A stretch of 64,000 bases of DNA from UBA11574 sp964591175 (GTDB lineage Bacteria > Desulfobacterota > Desulfobacteria > Desulfobacterales > UBA11574). The stretch covers positions 1 through 64,000 of the forward strand of contig CAZQAF010000002.1 of the NCBI GenBank assembly GCA_964591175.1. Direction: 5' to 3'. The notes beneath the pieces were generated by a model. That model saw only the letters and a list, made by a program, of their open reading frames with translations, did not search any database and was not told the origin of the DNA. Positions 16,115 to 24,264 of the stretch are shown here, in pieces; position 1 is the first letter of the stretch; the number at the start of each line of letters is the position of its first letter. A program made the position numbers and the translations under genes.

Positions 16115-17473
16115 TTATCCGATACCGTAACGTACGATCTTCCGGCGAAGGGTGTTTTTGTCGATCCCAAGCTCTTTGGCGGTTGCGGCTTTTTTCCAAT
16201 TATTTCTTTGGAGAGCCTGTAAGATCGCGTTCTTTTCGATGTCTTTAAGTGTGGTGCCATTGGTCGCAAAAATGGCATTGATTTCCGACAATAATTTGTC
16301 CGGCAAGTGTCGCAGACGAATCAATTCTTCCTTGCAGAGGACAAACGCGTGTTCTATGGCATTTTCAAGCTCTCGGATATTGCCGGGCCAGTCATAAAGC
16401 ATCACCCCTGCCATCGCCTCCTGGGTGATGCCCAGAATTTTCTTCTTTTTTCCGCGATTGAAGCGCTCGATAAAATGGTTCACCAAAAGCGGAATATCCT
16501 CTTTTCTTTCCGAAAGCGTCGGAAGTTTCAATTTCATCACGTTAATTCGGAAAAACAGATCTTCTCTGAATCTCTTTTCTTCGACCAGTTTATCCAGTTC
16601 CTGATGGGTTGCCACCACAACCCTGGCATTGGTTTCCTTGGGCCTTATGGATCCTAAAGGTTCATAAATTTTTTCCTCGAGAACACGCAAAAGACGCGTC
16701 TGCAAGGCGGTAGAAATATCCCCGATCTCGTCCAGAAAAATGGTGCCGTTCTGGGCCCGGGCAAAGCGCCCGGGTTTGTCCATTTTTGCATCGGTAAACG
16801 CACCGGCCTTGTACCCAAAAAGCTCGGATTCGATCAGGGTATCAGGGAGTGCCCCGCAATTGACCGGGACAAAAGGTCCGTTTTTTTGGGGGCTGTTGTT
16901 ATGAATGGCCTTGGCAAGTAGTTCTTTCCCCGTGCCGGTGGCCCCTTCTATTAAAACGGTGCAGTCGCTGTCGGCAATTAAAAGAAGGGTTGAAAAGATC
17001 GCCAGCATCTTTTGATTCTTGCTCACCATATTTTCAAAAGAGAAATGTTTTCGAAGTGATTTTCGGAACTGGCTGATAGCGGATAAATTTCTGAAAGTTT
17101 CGACACCACCGATCACATGACCGTTTCGGTCTTTTAATATTGAGGCATTGACACTGATAGGGATTCGTTTATCGGAACGGAGAATGTAAACCGGCATATT
17201 TATAAACGGGGTATCGGTATGCATGGCCTTGCGGATTGCACAATCCGCTGTATTGCATACATTGCTGCCAAAGACTTCTGAACATGACCGTCCGATAGCC
17301 TCTTCCTTCGATACCCCTGTAATTTTTTCTGCCGCCTTGTTGAATGACGTAATAGTCCATTCTAAATCAACAGTAAAGACGCCCTCTTCAATACTGTCCA
17401 ATATGATATTATCGTATTCCTGGTTTGATTGGCATAAAGGGGCCGTTTCAGCATCGAGTAGTTGGCAACTCAT
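16115..17473 (-). CDS. PAS-domain sigma-54 activator with GAFTDA loop
   Basis: The 452-aa enhancer-binding protein has PAS (about 20-135), AAA+ (Walker A GATGTGKE 177-184; Walker B FLDEIGD 247-253) and a C-terminal Fis-type helix-turn-helix (KKAATAKELGIDKNTLRRKI). The PAS domain carries a cysteine cluster (C64, C73, C78), like the activator at 6344. The sigma-54 contact loop is GAFTDA (224-229) instead of GAFTGA; natural variants exist, but this position affects sigma-54 activation in characterised proteins. AAAAAGGAAAT precedes the ATG. It is in an operon with the YkgJ-like gene. Confidence 0.9.
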   Translation of the reverse strand: MSCQLLDAETAPLCQSNQEYDNIILDSIEEGVFTVDLEWTITSFNKAAEKITGVSKEEAIGRSCSEVFGSNVCNTADCAIRKAMHTDTPFINMPVYILRSDKRIPISVNASILKDRNGHVIGGVETFRNLSAISQFRKSLRKHFSFENMVSKNQKMLAIFSTLLLIADSDCTVLIEGATGTGKELLAKAIHNNSPQKNGPFVPVNCGALPDTLIESELFGYKAGAFTDAKMDKPGRFARAQNGTIFLDEIGDISTALQTRLLRVLEEKIYEPLGSIRPKETNARVVVATHQELDKLVEEKRFREDLFFRINVMKLKLPTLSERKEDIPLLVNHFIERFNRGKKKKILGITQEAMAGVMLYDWPGNIRELENAIEHAFVLCKEELIRLRHLPDKLLSEINAIFATNGTTLKDIEKNAILQALQRNNWKKAATAKELGIDKNTLRRKIVRYGIG

Positions 17474-17516
17474 TATTCAAATATTTCCTTTTTACATAGG
17501 GACCTTTAAAGTTATT

Positions 17517-17934
17517 TCAGCGCTGACGGTCAAATATCGCCTGTTTGGGTGGGATTTTGTCTGATACCGGCAATACCCCGTCGCAATGTTTACAAACCTT
17601 TGCCCTTTTTCTTATTATTTCTGCACAGAAAGGACATTCCCGGGTAGNNNNNNNNNNNNNNNNNNNNNNNNNNNNNNNNNNNNNNNNNNNNNNNNNNNNN
17701 NNNNNNNNNNNNNNNNNNNNNNNNNNNNNNNNNNNNNNNNNNNNNNNCCCATCCCAATCCATCTTCGAAGGAAAACTGGGGCACTTCCCATATGCTCATC
17801 TTATTACCGCAAAATGTACATTTTGGTCTTTCTTGAGTAAAAACCCGTAGTAATATATCTTCTTTTGTCTCAAAGGCCACACGCCTTCCTCGTTGCCGGT
17901 TTTTATTCCCAGGCCCATATCCCTTTTTGAGCAT
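17517..17934 (-). CDS. Zinc-ribbon protein interrupted by an assembly gap
   Basis: The 5' half (17934 to 17748) encodes a basic leader and CTFCGNKMSIWEVPQ, like the zinc ribbon at 15041. After the gap, the 3' half (17647 to 17517) encodes CPFCAEIIRKRAKVCKHC, a zinc ribbon common at protein termini, then a short tail. The two halves are in different frames across the 100 N, but the gap length is nominal, so this is not evidence of a frameshift. It is most simply one small protein with two zinc ribbons. Confidence 0.6.
17648..17747. other. Assembly gap (100 N)
   Basis: This 100-N placeholder gap lies inside the zinc-ribbon gene at 17517-17934. Confidence 0.99.
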
Positions 17935-18103
17935 TATTTGTTCATAACTGCGAAAAGGGGGGCTATTCTTGGGATTCGGAAGTATTTTATATCTATATGG
18001 GACTGAAACAATTTTTAATTATAACAATGCAACATTGATGCCAGAATTCGGTCTATACGCCGAATCCATCCTGTGAATTCATTATGTATTATTTTTTAAA
18101 ATG

Positions 18104-18119
18104 TGGCATGAAAAATGCT
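18104..18119 (+). promoter_or_regulatory. Sigma-54 promoter for the UspA gene
   Basis: TGGCATGAAAAATGCT has -24 GG and -12 GC with the correct 10-base spacing; the -12 half is ATGC rather than TTGC. It lies about 105 bp upstream of the ATG at 18224. The rest of 17935-18223 contains only AT-rich sequence and an AATTCGG/CCGAATC inverted repeat near 18040-18065. Confidence 0.65.
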
Positions 18120-18223
18120 TTTGCTTTTAATAATAGATAACTTCCAACTCGGTAAAATCAAAACTAAATAAAAGGCAGATTGTTCACGGTGTCCCAAAAC
18201 AATGTAAAATAAGGAGGTGAGAG

Positions 18224-19141
18224 ATGTTTAAAAAAATACTACTTGCCACAACAGCTTCACCGAACTGCGACAATGCTGCCAAAGTGGCGTTTGATATGCA
18301 GCTAAAGTGGGATACGAAATTAATAGTTCTTCACGTCTTTGGTGTGCATAGAAATAAATATACGCCTTTTGGCAAGAAAAGCAAAACCATCAAAAAAAAA
18401 ATGATGGACGAAGAATATGCGGCCTTGGTAATTGAAGAGATGAAAAACATCTATGCTGATGAGTTGAAGCACACCCAAAACATTGTCCTTAAAGCCAAAA
18501 TCGGCCGGCCTGATAAGGAAATTTTAAGGATGGCGCATGAAGAGGATGTCGACCTTATTGTTATGGGTGCCCACACGCGCGAGGACGGCGTTGGCCCTTT
18601 GCGGCTCAGGAGTGTGGTAGGAAACACAATGCAAAGGGTTGCGAAATCCGCTCGCTGCCCAGTTATGATTATTAGCAGGCCTATCACTAGCAACTTGAAA
18701 TTATTTTCAAATATTGTATTTGGAACCGATTTTTCCAAGGCATCTGATTCGGCCTTTCCCTTTACCTGTAAATTGGCAAAAGAGGCTGGAGCCAAGCTTT
18801 ATTTTTTCCATGCTTTGAACATCTATTATGGCGAAGCCGGCCAGGTTCGTCAACAGGCAGAGATTGAAGAAATGATAACAGATGCCCGGGAGAAAATTGA
18901 AAAGAGATATATATCTCAATTGGATGGTTTTGGTAATTATGAAATCGAAGTCTGGGAAGGCATCCCGTACGTTGAAATTGTAAAGTTCGCTCGCGAAAAG
19001 AATTGTGATCTCATTGTCTTAGCACATCACACTAAAATTATCGAATCTTCCTTAGCGTCATTCGGTAGCACTATTGAACAAGTCGTTCTCCGCGCAACAC
19101 AGCCGGTTGTAAGTATAAATTGTCCGGACAGAGTTTCATAA
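18224..19141 (+). CDS. Tandem-domain universal stress protein
   Basis: The 305 residues contain two UspA domains (about 1-150 and 160-300), cytoplasmic nucleotide-binding-type stress proteins. The first starts MFKKILLATTASPN and ends with the GN-containing nucleotide loop and a CPVMII strand; the second starts FSNIVFGTDFSKASDSA and ends TQPVVSI. AAGGAGGTGAGAG directly precedes the ATG. A sigma-54-type promoter lies upstream, suggesting induction by one of the nearby activators. The downstream side is cut by a gap. Confidence 0.9.
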   Translation: MFKKILLATTASPNCDNAAKVAFDMQLKWDTKLIVLHVFGVHRNKYTPFGKKSKTIKKKMMDEEYAALVIEEMKNIYADELKHTQNIVLKAKIGRPDKEILRMAHEEDVDLIVMGAHTREDGVGPLRLRSVVGNTMQRVAKSARCPVMIISRPITSNLKLFSNIVFGTDFSKASDSAFPFTCKLAKEAGAKLYFFHALNIYYGEAGQVRQQAEIEEMITDAREKIEKRYISQLDGFGNYEIEVWEGIPYVEIVKFAREKNCDLIVLAHHTKIIESSLASFGSTIEQVVLRATQPVVSINCPDRVS

Positions 19142-19152
19142 ATGTCTCATTG

Positions 19153-19252
19153 NNNNNNNNNNNNNNNNNNNNNNNNNNNNNNNNNNNNNNNNNNNNNNNN
19201 NNNNNNNNNNNNNNNNNNNNNNNNNNNNNNNNNNNNNNNNNNNNNNNNNNNN
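19153..19252. other. Assembly gap (100 N)
   Basis: This 100-N gap follows 11 bp after the UspA stop codon. It may hide sequence between that gene and the ORP-like cluster. No gene is visible between the gap and the promoter at 19362. Confidence 0.99.
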
Positions 19253-19361
19253 ATTTTTCGGCATCTTGACGCGCATGATGTTTTACAAACGCATTATATA
19301 TACATATGGAAAAACAGGCTTTTTCATAAAATTCCAACTATAAAAAAAATGATAATAGATC

Positions 19362-19412
19362 TTGACAAAGCAAAATACTCCCTTTATATTATGAGTTTAT
19401 GCTCATAATATA
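19362..19412 (+). promoter_or_regulatory. Sigma-70-type promoter with overlapping palindromic operator
   Basis: TTGACA (19362-19367), a 17-bp spacer and TATATT (19385-19390) form a strong promoter for the FmdB-like gene. A perfect 11-bp inverted repeat, TATATTATGAG (19385-19395) and CTCATAATATA (19402-19412), with a TTTATG spacer, overlaps the -10 box and the start site. That placement fits a repressor. The same motif recurs at 20021-20040 and 27584-27601. Confidence 0.8.
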
Positions 19413-19456
19413 AAATGTTTTACAAATAAAAACCCTGTTGAAGGGAGGAGCCAATC

Positions 19457-19717
19457 ATGCCGATATATGAATATCTTTGTCTGGACTGCGGAAAAACCAG
19501 CGAAATCCTTATGGTCGGATCAGATGAGTTACCACAGTGCAATTCCTGCAAGAGTTATCGTCTTAAAAAACTCCTCTCAGCCCACTCATCCATGTCCGGC
19601 GCCCTTAGAAACGGCATGCCCGGTCTGGGAGACACCGCCTGCTGCGGGTCATCTCCCGGCGACGCCGGCTGCGCAGGACCCGGCAGTTGTTGTGGAAAAA
19701 ATTTGGGTAAAGCGTAA
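19457..19717 (+). CDS. FmdB-family zinc-ribbon protein
   Basis: The 86-aa protein begins MPIYEYLC with zinc-ribbon cysteines C8, C11, C28 and C31 (CLDCG, CNSCKS), the hallmark of the FmdB putative regulatory family. The C-terminal third is Cys/Gly-rich (ACCGSSPGDAGCAGPGSCC), so it may bind additional metal. GGGAGGAGCC precedes the ATG. It is the first gene of the operator-controlled ORP-like/corrinoid cluster. Confidence 0.85.
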   Translation: MPIYEYLCLDCGKTSEILMVGSDELPQCNSCKSYRLKKLLSAHSSMSGALRNGMPGLGDTACCGSSPGDAGCAGPGSCCGKNLGKA

Positions 19718-19777
19718 AGAAACGACTTGATCCAAAGATAAGATGGCCATCAATGTAAATATTGAAAAGGAAAAAGC

Positions 19778-19951
19778 ATGGCAGAGGCCTGGGAAATTAC
19801 ACCGGAAAAAGTCATCGATTTTCTGGAGACACCTCCGGAGGAAAATACCCATTGTGCTGAATTGGCGGTGGGTGCGTTCTATCTGGCGTTGGTTAATTTT
19901 CAAGAGTTTAAACATGCGCCCTGGAAAAAATTATATGGCAAGCGAAGATGA
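19778..19951 (+). CDS. 57-aa protein resembling the C-terminal tail of NifU/IscU
   Basis: An ATG at 19778 with AAAAGGAAAAAGC upstream opens a 57-codon frame ending at 19949-19951. Residues 16-40 (LETPPEENTHCAELAVGAF...) resemble the end of the NifU-like scaffold at 5558 (LGGLPEENEHCAFLAAES), including the third ligand cysteine, but there is no room for the first two. It is therefore not a scaffold by itself. It may dock on or regulate the cluster-handling proteins encoded next to it. A longer frame at 19743-20063 overlaps it but has an implausible composition. Confidence 0.65.
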   Translation: MAEAWEITPEKVIDFLETPPEENTHCAELAVGAFYLALVNFQEFKHAPWKKLYGKRR

Positions 19952-19995
19952 TCTAAATTCGATAATGCGCCAAAGACATTTTTTACCTAAGCGAC

Positions 19996-20040
19996 TTGAC
20001 ATGGCAATATGTTGTGTTATTTTCGAGCATAAGTTCATAA
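19996..20040 (+). promoter_or_regulatory. Second operator-bearing promoter, upstream of the MinD-like ATPases
   Basis: TTGACA (19996-20001) and TATTTT (20018-20023, 16-bp spacer) precede TTTCGAGCATAAGTTCATAA (20021-20040). This sequence matches the inverted operator motif TTATGAGCATAAACTCATAA at 16 of 20 positions. It overlaps the -10/+1 region, as at 19385-19412, and ends 19 bp before the ATG at 20060. Confidence 0.65.
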
Positions 20041-20059
20041 CTCAAAGGAAAATCATCAT

Positions 20060-20896
20060 ATGATTATCAGTATTGCAAGTGGAAAAGGCGGTACGGGAAA
20101 GACAACGGTGGCCACCAACCTGGCTGTTTCTTTGGGATCGGGTGTGCAACTTCTGGACTGTGATGTTGAGGAGCCCAATGCGCATCTTTTTATCAATCCT
20201 GTTATTGAGCTGAACAAAAAAGTGTATACGCCGGTCCCGCAAATTGACGAAGAAAAATGTAATTTCTGCAAAAAATGTGCAGAAATATGTCGTTTCAAGG
20301 CCATCGCTGTCATTAAGGAAATCGTTCTCACATTTCCTGAACTTTGCCATAGTTGCGGTGGTTGTATGGAAGTTTGTCCGGAAAAAGCCATCACCGAAAC
20401 CGGTCGTGAATTGGGTGTGATTGAAATCGGTCACAGGAATAGTCTTGCATTTGCACACGGACGGCTGAGAGTCGGTGAAGCCATGTCACCGCCGCTGATC
20501 AGAGAAGTTCGATCTTATACACGCTCTGATAAACTCACCATCATCGATGCGCCTCCCGGAACGTCATGCCCCGTCATCGCCGCCATGAAGGGAGCCGATT
20601 TTGTCTTGATGGTTACCGAGCCGACACCTTTTGGCCTGCACGATCTTAAACTGGCTGTCGAAGCAGTAAAACTTCTTGAAATTCCAAGGGGTTTGGTCAT
20701 TAATCGTTCAGATATCGGTGACGATGGTGTTCGAACATATGCCAAAATGGAAAACATACCCATTTTGATGGAGATTCCCTTTGATCGACGCATCGCAGAG
20801 GTATATTCAAGGGGCAAACTTATTGTTGAGGAAATACCGGAGTGGGAAGAACAATTCAGAAAATTATACTTACATATTCAAGAAATAGTTGGATAA
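20060..20896 (+). CDS. MinD/Mrp-like P-loop ATPase with inserted double 4Fe-4S ferredoxin domain (first copy)
   Basis: The 278-aa protein starts with the deviant Walker A SGKGGTGKTT (7-16). A two-cluster ferredoxin module follows (CNFCKKCAEICRF and CHSCGGCMEVCPEKAI, about 70-120), then the remainder of the MinD fold with IIDAPPGTSCP. Such proteins occur in pairs beside NifX-like proteins, as in the Desulfovibrio ORP (orange protein) cluster, where they are thought to assemble a metal cluster. The next gene, 15 bp downstream, is the second copy. The ATG at 20060 lies 19 bp after the operator. Confidence 0.88.
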   Translation: MIISIASGKGGTGKTTVATNLAVSLGSGVQLLDCDVEEPNAHLFINPVIELNKKVYTPVPQIDEEKCNFCKKCAEICRFKAIAVIKEIVLTFPELCHSCGGCMEVCPEKAITETGRELGVIEIGHRNSLAFAHGRLRVGEAMSPPLIREVRSYTRSDKLTIIDAPPGTSCPVIAAMKGADFVLMVTEPTPFGLHDLKLAVEAVKLLEIPRGLVINRSDIGDDGVRTYAKMENIPILMEIPFDRRIAEVYSRGKLIVEEIPEWEEQFRKLYLHIQEIVG

Positions 20897-20911
20897 AGGA
20901 GAAATAATTCT

Positions 20912-21778
20912 GTGAAAGAGTTGGTGGTGATAAGCGGCAAAGGCGGCACCGGAAAGACTAGTCTGATGGCAGCCTTTGCATCATTGGCTGAAAACAAAGT
21001 TCTTTGTGATGCGGATGTGGATGCCGCCGATCTTCATCTGCTCATGGACCCCGATATAAAAGAAAGCCACGATTTTAAAGGCGGCGGTACCGCGATTATT
21101 AACCCGAACAAATGCACCCAATGCGGCCTTTGCAGGGATCTGTGCAGATGGAATGCCATTAGTGAAGCGTTTATCGTTGATCACATTGAATGTGAGGGTT
21201 GCGGTGTCTGCGTTGATTTTTGTCCGGAAGAGGCCATCGACTTTCCCATAAAAACCTGTGGGGAGTGGTTTATCTCAAATACCCGTTTCGGCCCGATGGT
21301 CCATGCCAGATTGGGTATTGCCGAAGAAAACTCCGGCAAACTGGTGGCCCTTGTCCGGCAGGAGGCCAAAAAACTGGCCGAAAAAAATAAATTGGACCTG
21401 TTGATCACAGACGGACCGCCGGGTGTGGGATGCCCGGTGATTGCTTCCATAGGCGGCGCTTCAGCCGTACTTGTCGTTGCAGAGCCGACGGTTTCCGGAT
21501 TACATGATATGGAGAGAGTGGCACAACTGGCTGCTCATTTTAAGGTCCCGGTGATGGTGTGTGTCAACAAATTCGATCTGAATTTTGATCAAACAGAGGC
21601 TATCGAAAAACTGGCAAAAGAAAATAACATGACGATCGTGGGACGAATCCCCTTTGACCCTGTTTTTACAGAATCCATGGTCAAAGGACAATCCGTCCTG
21701 GAATATGTTGGCAACTCAAAGATTCGAAGCAGCATCAATGAAATTTGGATGAAGATAAGAAACCTAATGGTGCTTTAA
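20912..21778 (+). CDS. MinD/Mrp-like P-loop ATPase with inserted double 4Fe-4S ferredoxin domain (second copy)
   Basis: This 288-aa paralogue of the preceding gene has Walker A SGKGGTGKTS at 8-17, ferredoxin cysteines CTQCGLCRDLCRW and CEGCGVCVDFCPEEAI, and ITDGPPGVGCP. The start codon is GTG with AAAGGAGAAATAATTCT upstream. The two ATPases probably form a heterodimer that loads or transfers a metal centre to the NifX-like proteins encoded downstream; this is inferred from the ORP precedent. A hairpin repeat (21794-21937) separates it from them. Confidence 0.88.
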   Translation: MKELVVISGKGGTGKTSLMAAFASLAENKVLCDADVDAADLHLLMDPDIKESHDFKGGGTAIINPNKCTQCGLCRDLCRWNAISEAFIVDHIECEGCGVCVDFCPEEAIDFPIKTCGEWFISNTRFGPMVHARLGIAEENSGKLVALVRQEAKKLAEKNKLDLLITDGPPGVGCPVIASIGGASAVLVVAEPTVSGLHDMERVAQLAAHFKVPVMVCVNKFDLNFDQTEAIEKLAKENNMTIVGRIPFDPVFTESMVKGQSVLEYVGNSKIRSSINEIWMKIRNLMVL

Positions 21779-21793
21779 AAATAAAATGATACC

Positions 21794-21937
21794 AGAAGCT
21801 ATCTCAAAATTAGGATTTTCGGTCGAGATCAAGGCGAAGCCGAGGATCAACCCGCAGGCATACTTAAGTATGTCGAGGACTTGAGACGAGGGCTCAACGC
21901 CGATATCGGACAAAAAGACTTTTTTAAGATGGCTTCT
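21794..21937 (+). repeat. Hairpin repeat family, copy A
   Basis: Terminal arms AGAAGCTATCTCAAAA and TTTTTTAAGATGGCTTCT pair with a few mismatches. The central motif is CCGCAGG, an apical stem CATAC/GTATG with loop TTAA, then TCGAGGA. It starts 16 bp after the stop of the second MinD-like gene, within the cluster. See the finding on the five-copy family. Confidence 0.75.
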
Positions 21938-21965
21938 AAAATTTATTGCCAAGGAGGATTTTGAA

Positions 21966-22352
21966 ATGAAAAACGGTAGAATTGCTATTCCGTCTATGGA
22001 CAATGGCGGGCTCGACGGTCAAAGGGCGGGACACTTTGGTCACTGTGATGTGTTTACTTTGGTGGATGTCGAGGAAGGGAAAATTAAAGAGATCTCAACC
22101 ATACAAAACCATGGTCATGTTCAGGGGGGATGCATGGTCCCAGTCAATCTGCTGTCGGACCACAATGTCAACGCCTTGATTGTGGGCGGTATCGGCATGC
22201 GTCCCCTGATGGGATTCAGACAGGTGGGCATCGATGTATATCACGATGCAACGCGTCATGAAATTCGACCGGTGGTGGAAGACCTTATCGCAGGCAAGCT
22301 GCCGATAATTTCAGATGATCAGGTTTGCGGCGGCGGACAAGGCGGAATATGA
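21966..22352 (+). CDS. NifX/NifB-C-terminal-like (dinitrogenase iron-molybdenum cofactor) protein, 128 aa
   Basis: Single-domain protein of the dinitrogenase Fe-Mo cofactor biosynthesis family, which includes the Mo-Cu-containing orange protein. Recognisable parts are IAIPSMDNGGLDGQRAGHFG, the FTLVDVEEG strand, GGCMVPVNLL and GGIGMRPL. The tail DDQVCGGGQGG adds a Cys/Gly-rich end. It probably carries a metal cluster delivered by the paired MinD-like ATPases. CAAGGAGGATTTTGAA provides the ribosome-binding site. Confidence 0.85.
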   Translation: MKNGRIAIPSMDNGGLDGQRAGHFGHCDVFTLVDVEEGKIKEISTIQNHGHVQGGCMVPVNLLSDHNVNALIVGGIGMRPLMGFRQVGIDVYHDATRHEIRPVVEDLIAGKLPIISDDQVCGGGQGGI

Positions 22353-22427
22353 ACCCAGTGGGAATTTGAGTCCCAATGATCTTCTTTAATCTTTAAAAAT
22401 CGCACAAAAATAAAGGAGAATTAAACA

Positions 22428-22787
22428 ATGAAAATTGCTATTACGTCTCAAGGGACAGACCTGGATTCACAGGTCGACCCTCGCTTTGGACGAGCTGCCT
22501 ACATCCTCATTGTGGATACGGAAACCCTTGATTTTGAAGTGCTGGACAACAAAGAAAATGTAAATGCACTCAAAGGTGCCGGCATTCAGACCGCCTCAAT
22601 GGTAAGTGACAAAAGTGCAGAGGCTCTTTTGACCGGTTATTGCGGACCTAAAGCATTTATGACCTTGGAAGCTGCAAAAATTCGGGTGGCCAATGACATT
22701 GAAGGCACTGTCAGAGGTGCCGTAAAATCTTTTAATGAAGGAAAGGTGACATTTGCCGACAAGGCAAATGTTGAAGGTCAATGGTAA
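22428..22787 (+). CDS. NifX-like (dinitrogenase iron-molybdenum cofactor) protein, 119 aa
   Basis: Second NifX-fold protein: MKIAITSQG, VDPRFGRAAYILIVD, the alternating beta-alpha pattern, and GYCGPKAF. It resembles orange-protein/NifB-tail proteins that bind metal clusters. AAAGGAGAATTAAACA precedes the ATG. The pair of distinct NifX-like genes beside two MinD-like genes matches the layout of ORP-type loci. Confidence 0.85.
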   Translation: MKIAITSQGTDLDSQVDPRFGRAAYILIVDTETLDFEVLDNKENVNALKGAGIQTASMVSDKSAEALLTGYCGPKAFMTLEAAKIRVANDIEGTVRGAVKSFNEGKVTFADKANVEGQW

Positions 22788-22907
22788 GGAAATAAGGGGT
22801 TGAACAGAGTGTTGGATAATTGCTATCTTGATAATTAAAATGAACGTCCTTATCAATCTCAATTCGAAGTAACCATTTGATCAACCATTTCCAATTAAGA
22901 TGGCTTT

Positions 22908-24248
22908 ATGAAGTTTGTAATTATCGGCGGTGATGCTGCCGGGATGAGTGCTGCCAGCAGGGCAAAGCGAAATAATCCCGACCTCGACGTTACGGTTCTG
23001 GAAAAAACCATGGATGTTTCCTACAGCGCTTGCGGCATGCCGTATAATATTGCGGATCCGGAAAGAGAAATTGAAGACCTTGTGGTTCGACAGGCCCATG
23101 TATTCAGGGAAAAACAGGACATCAATCTGTTGACCGGGCATTGTGTTGAATCCATAGACCCGGTCGGAAGGACTGTTTCCGGAACATCTTTGCAGGGTAA
23201 AGCCTTTGACGTTTCCTATGATAAATTGCTGATTGCAACCGGAGGTGCCCCGATCATCCCGGATCTGGAGGGTTTTGATCTTCCGGGAGTATTGGCATTG
23301 AAAAGCCTGGATGACGGTCGAAAACTTAAAGCGTATATCAAATCCATTCATGTTAAAAAAGTCGTTATCATCGGAATGGGCTATATCGCCCTTGAAATGT
23401 GTGAAGCCCTTAGAGCTCTATCCATCGACATCGAGATGGTCAAGCCTCGACCGGTATTTCTGCCGTGGATGGATAAAGAACTGGCCGAAGTTGTCCGAAA
23501 GGAAATTGAAACCCATCAGGTGAAATTGTACTTGGGGCATACCATTGAAAAAATCGAGGCCGAAAATGAACGGTTAAAGGTCATATGTTCGGATCTTATG
23601 CTTGAGGCCGATATGGTGCTGGCCGCCATTGGAATAAAGCCGAACAGTGAACTGGCCGAACAGGCAGGTCTTGATCTTGGCGTAAAAAACGCCATTGCAG
23701 TGAACAAAAAACTTCAGACTTCCAATGAAAACATCTATGCCGCCGGCGACTGCACGGATGCGTATCACGTGGTTACGGGTGAAAAAACGTGGATACCGCT
23801 GGCCTTGAGGGCCAACCGGGCCGGATGGGCGGCCGCCGACAATATTTGCGGCAAGCATGTCGCGCTTGCAGGCGTCGCCGGAACAGCGGTATTCAAAGTG
23901 TTCGATCTTGAAGTGGCCCGAACCGGATTGACAATGGACGAAGCGTATTCACATGGTTTTACGCCGGCTGAAGTGGTGATCAAAACACGCTCCCGCGCCC
24001 ATGCCCATCCCGGCGCGTCGCTTATCCATGTTCAGATGGTCGGCGATACGACATCCGGGCGTCTGTTAGGTGCCCAGATGGTAGGCAAAGAGGGTGTCGC
24101 CCATCGAATTAATGCACCGGCTGTAGCGCTGCACAATCGAATGACCGTTGAAGACTACTGCCAAACCGATTTGTCGTATGCACCGCCCTTTGGACCGACC
24201 TGGGACCCGACGTTAACGGCAGCCAATCAGCTCCTTAAAAAAATGTAA
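22908..24248 (+). CDS. FAD-dependent pyridine nucleotide-disulfide oxidoreductase (CoA-disulfide reductase/NADH oxidase type)
   Basis: The 446-aa flavoprotein has FAD-binding IIGGDAAGMSAA (5-16), the single redox cysteine C42 in YSACGMPY, an NAD-binding VVIIGMGYIALE and a second FAD motif IYAAGDCTDA. The single-Cys pattern places it with CoA-disulfide reductases, NADH oxidases and NADH:polysulfide-type enzymes. In this cluster it could supply electrons to the RACo-like or NifX-like proteins; this is inference. Seventeen bp separate it from the RACo-like gene. Confidence 0.88.
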   Translation: MKFVIIGGDAAGMSAASRAKRNNPDLDVTVLEKTMDVSYSACGMPYNIADPEREIEDLVVRQAHVFREKQDINLLTGHCVESIDPVGRTVSGTSLQGKAFDVSYDKLLIATGGAPIIPDLEGFDLPGVLALKSLDDGRKLKAYIKSIHVKKVVIIGMGYIALEMCEALRALSIDIEMVKPRPVFLPWMDKELAEVVRKEIETHQVKLYLGHTIEKIEAENERLKVICSDLMLEADMVLAAIGIKPNSELAEQAGLDLGVKNAIAVNKKLQTSNENIYAAGDCTDAYHVVTGEKTWIPLALRANRAGWAAADNICGKHVALAGVAGTAVFKVFDLEVARTGLTMDEAYSHGFTPAEVVIKTRSRAHAHPGASLIHVQMVGDTTSGRLLGAQMVGKEGVAHRINAPAVALHNRMTVEDYCQTDLSYAPPFGPTWDPTLTAANQLLKKM

Positions 24249-24264
24249 CGAAGGAATTTTTTTA

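Noticed and set aside
17517..17934. Frameshift in the zinc-ribbon gene
   Set aside because: The frame change coincides with a 100-N gap of arbitrary length, so it carries no information.
19743..20063. A 106-codon plus-strand ORF upstream of the MinD-like genes
   Set aside because: Its composition is implausible (Arg/Trp-rich, ending KFITQRKIII) and it runs through a promoter and operator. The 57-aa frame at 19778 has a ribosome-binding site and NifU-like sequence and explains the region.
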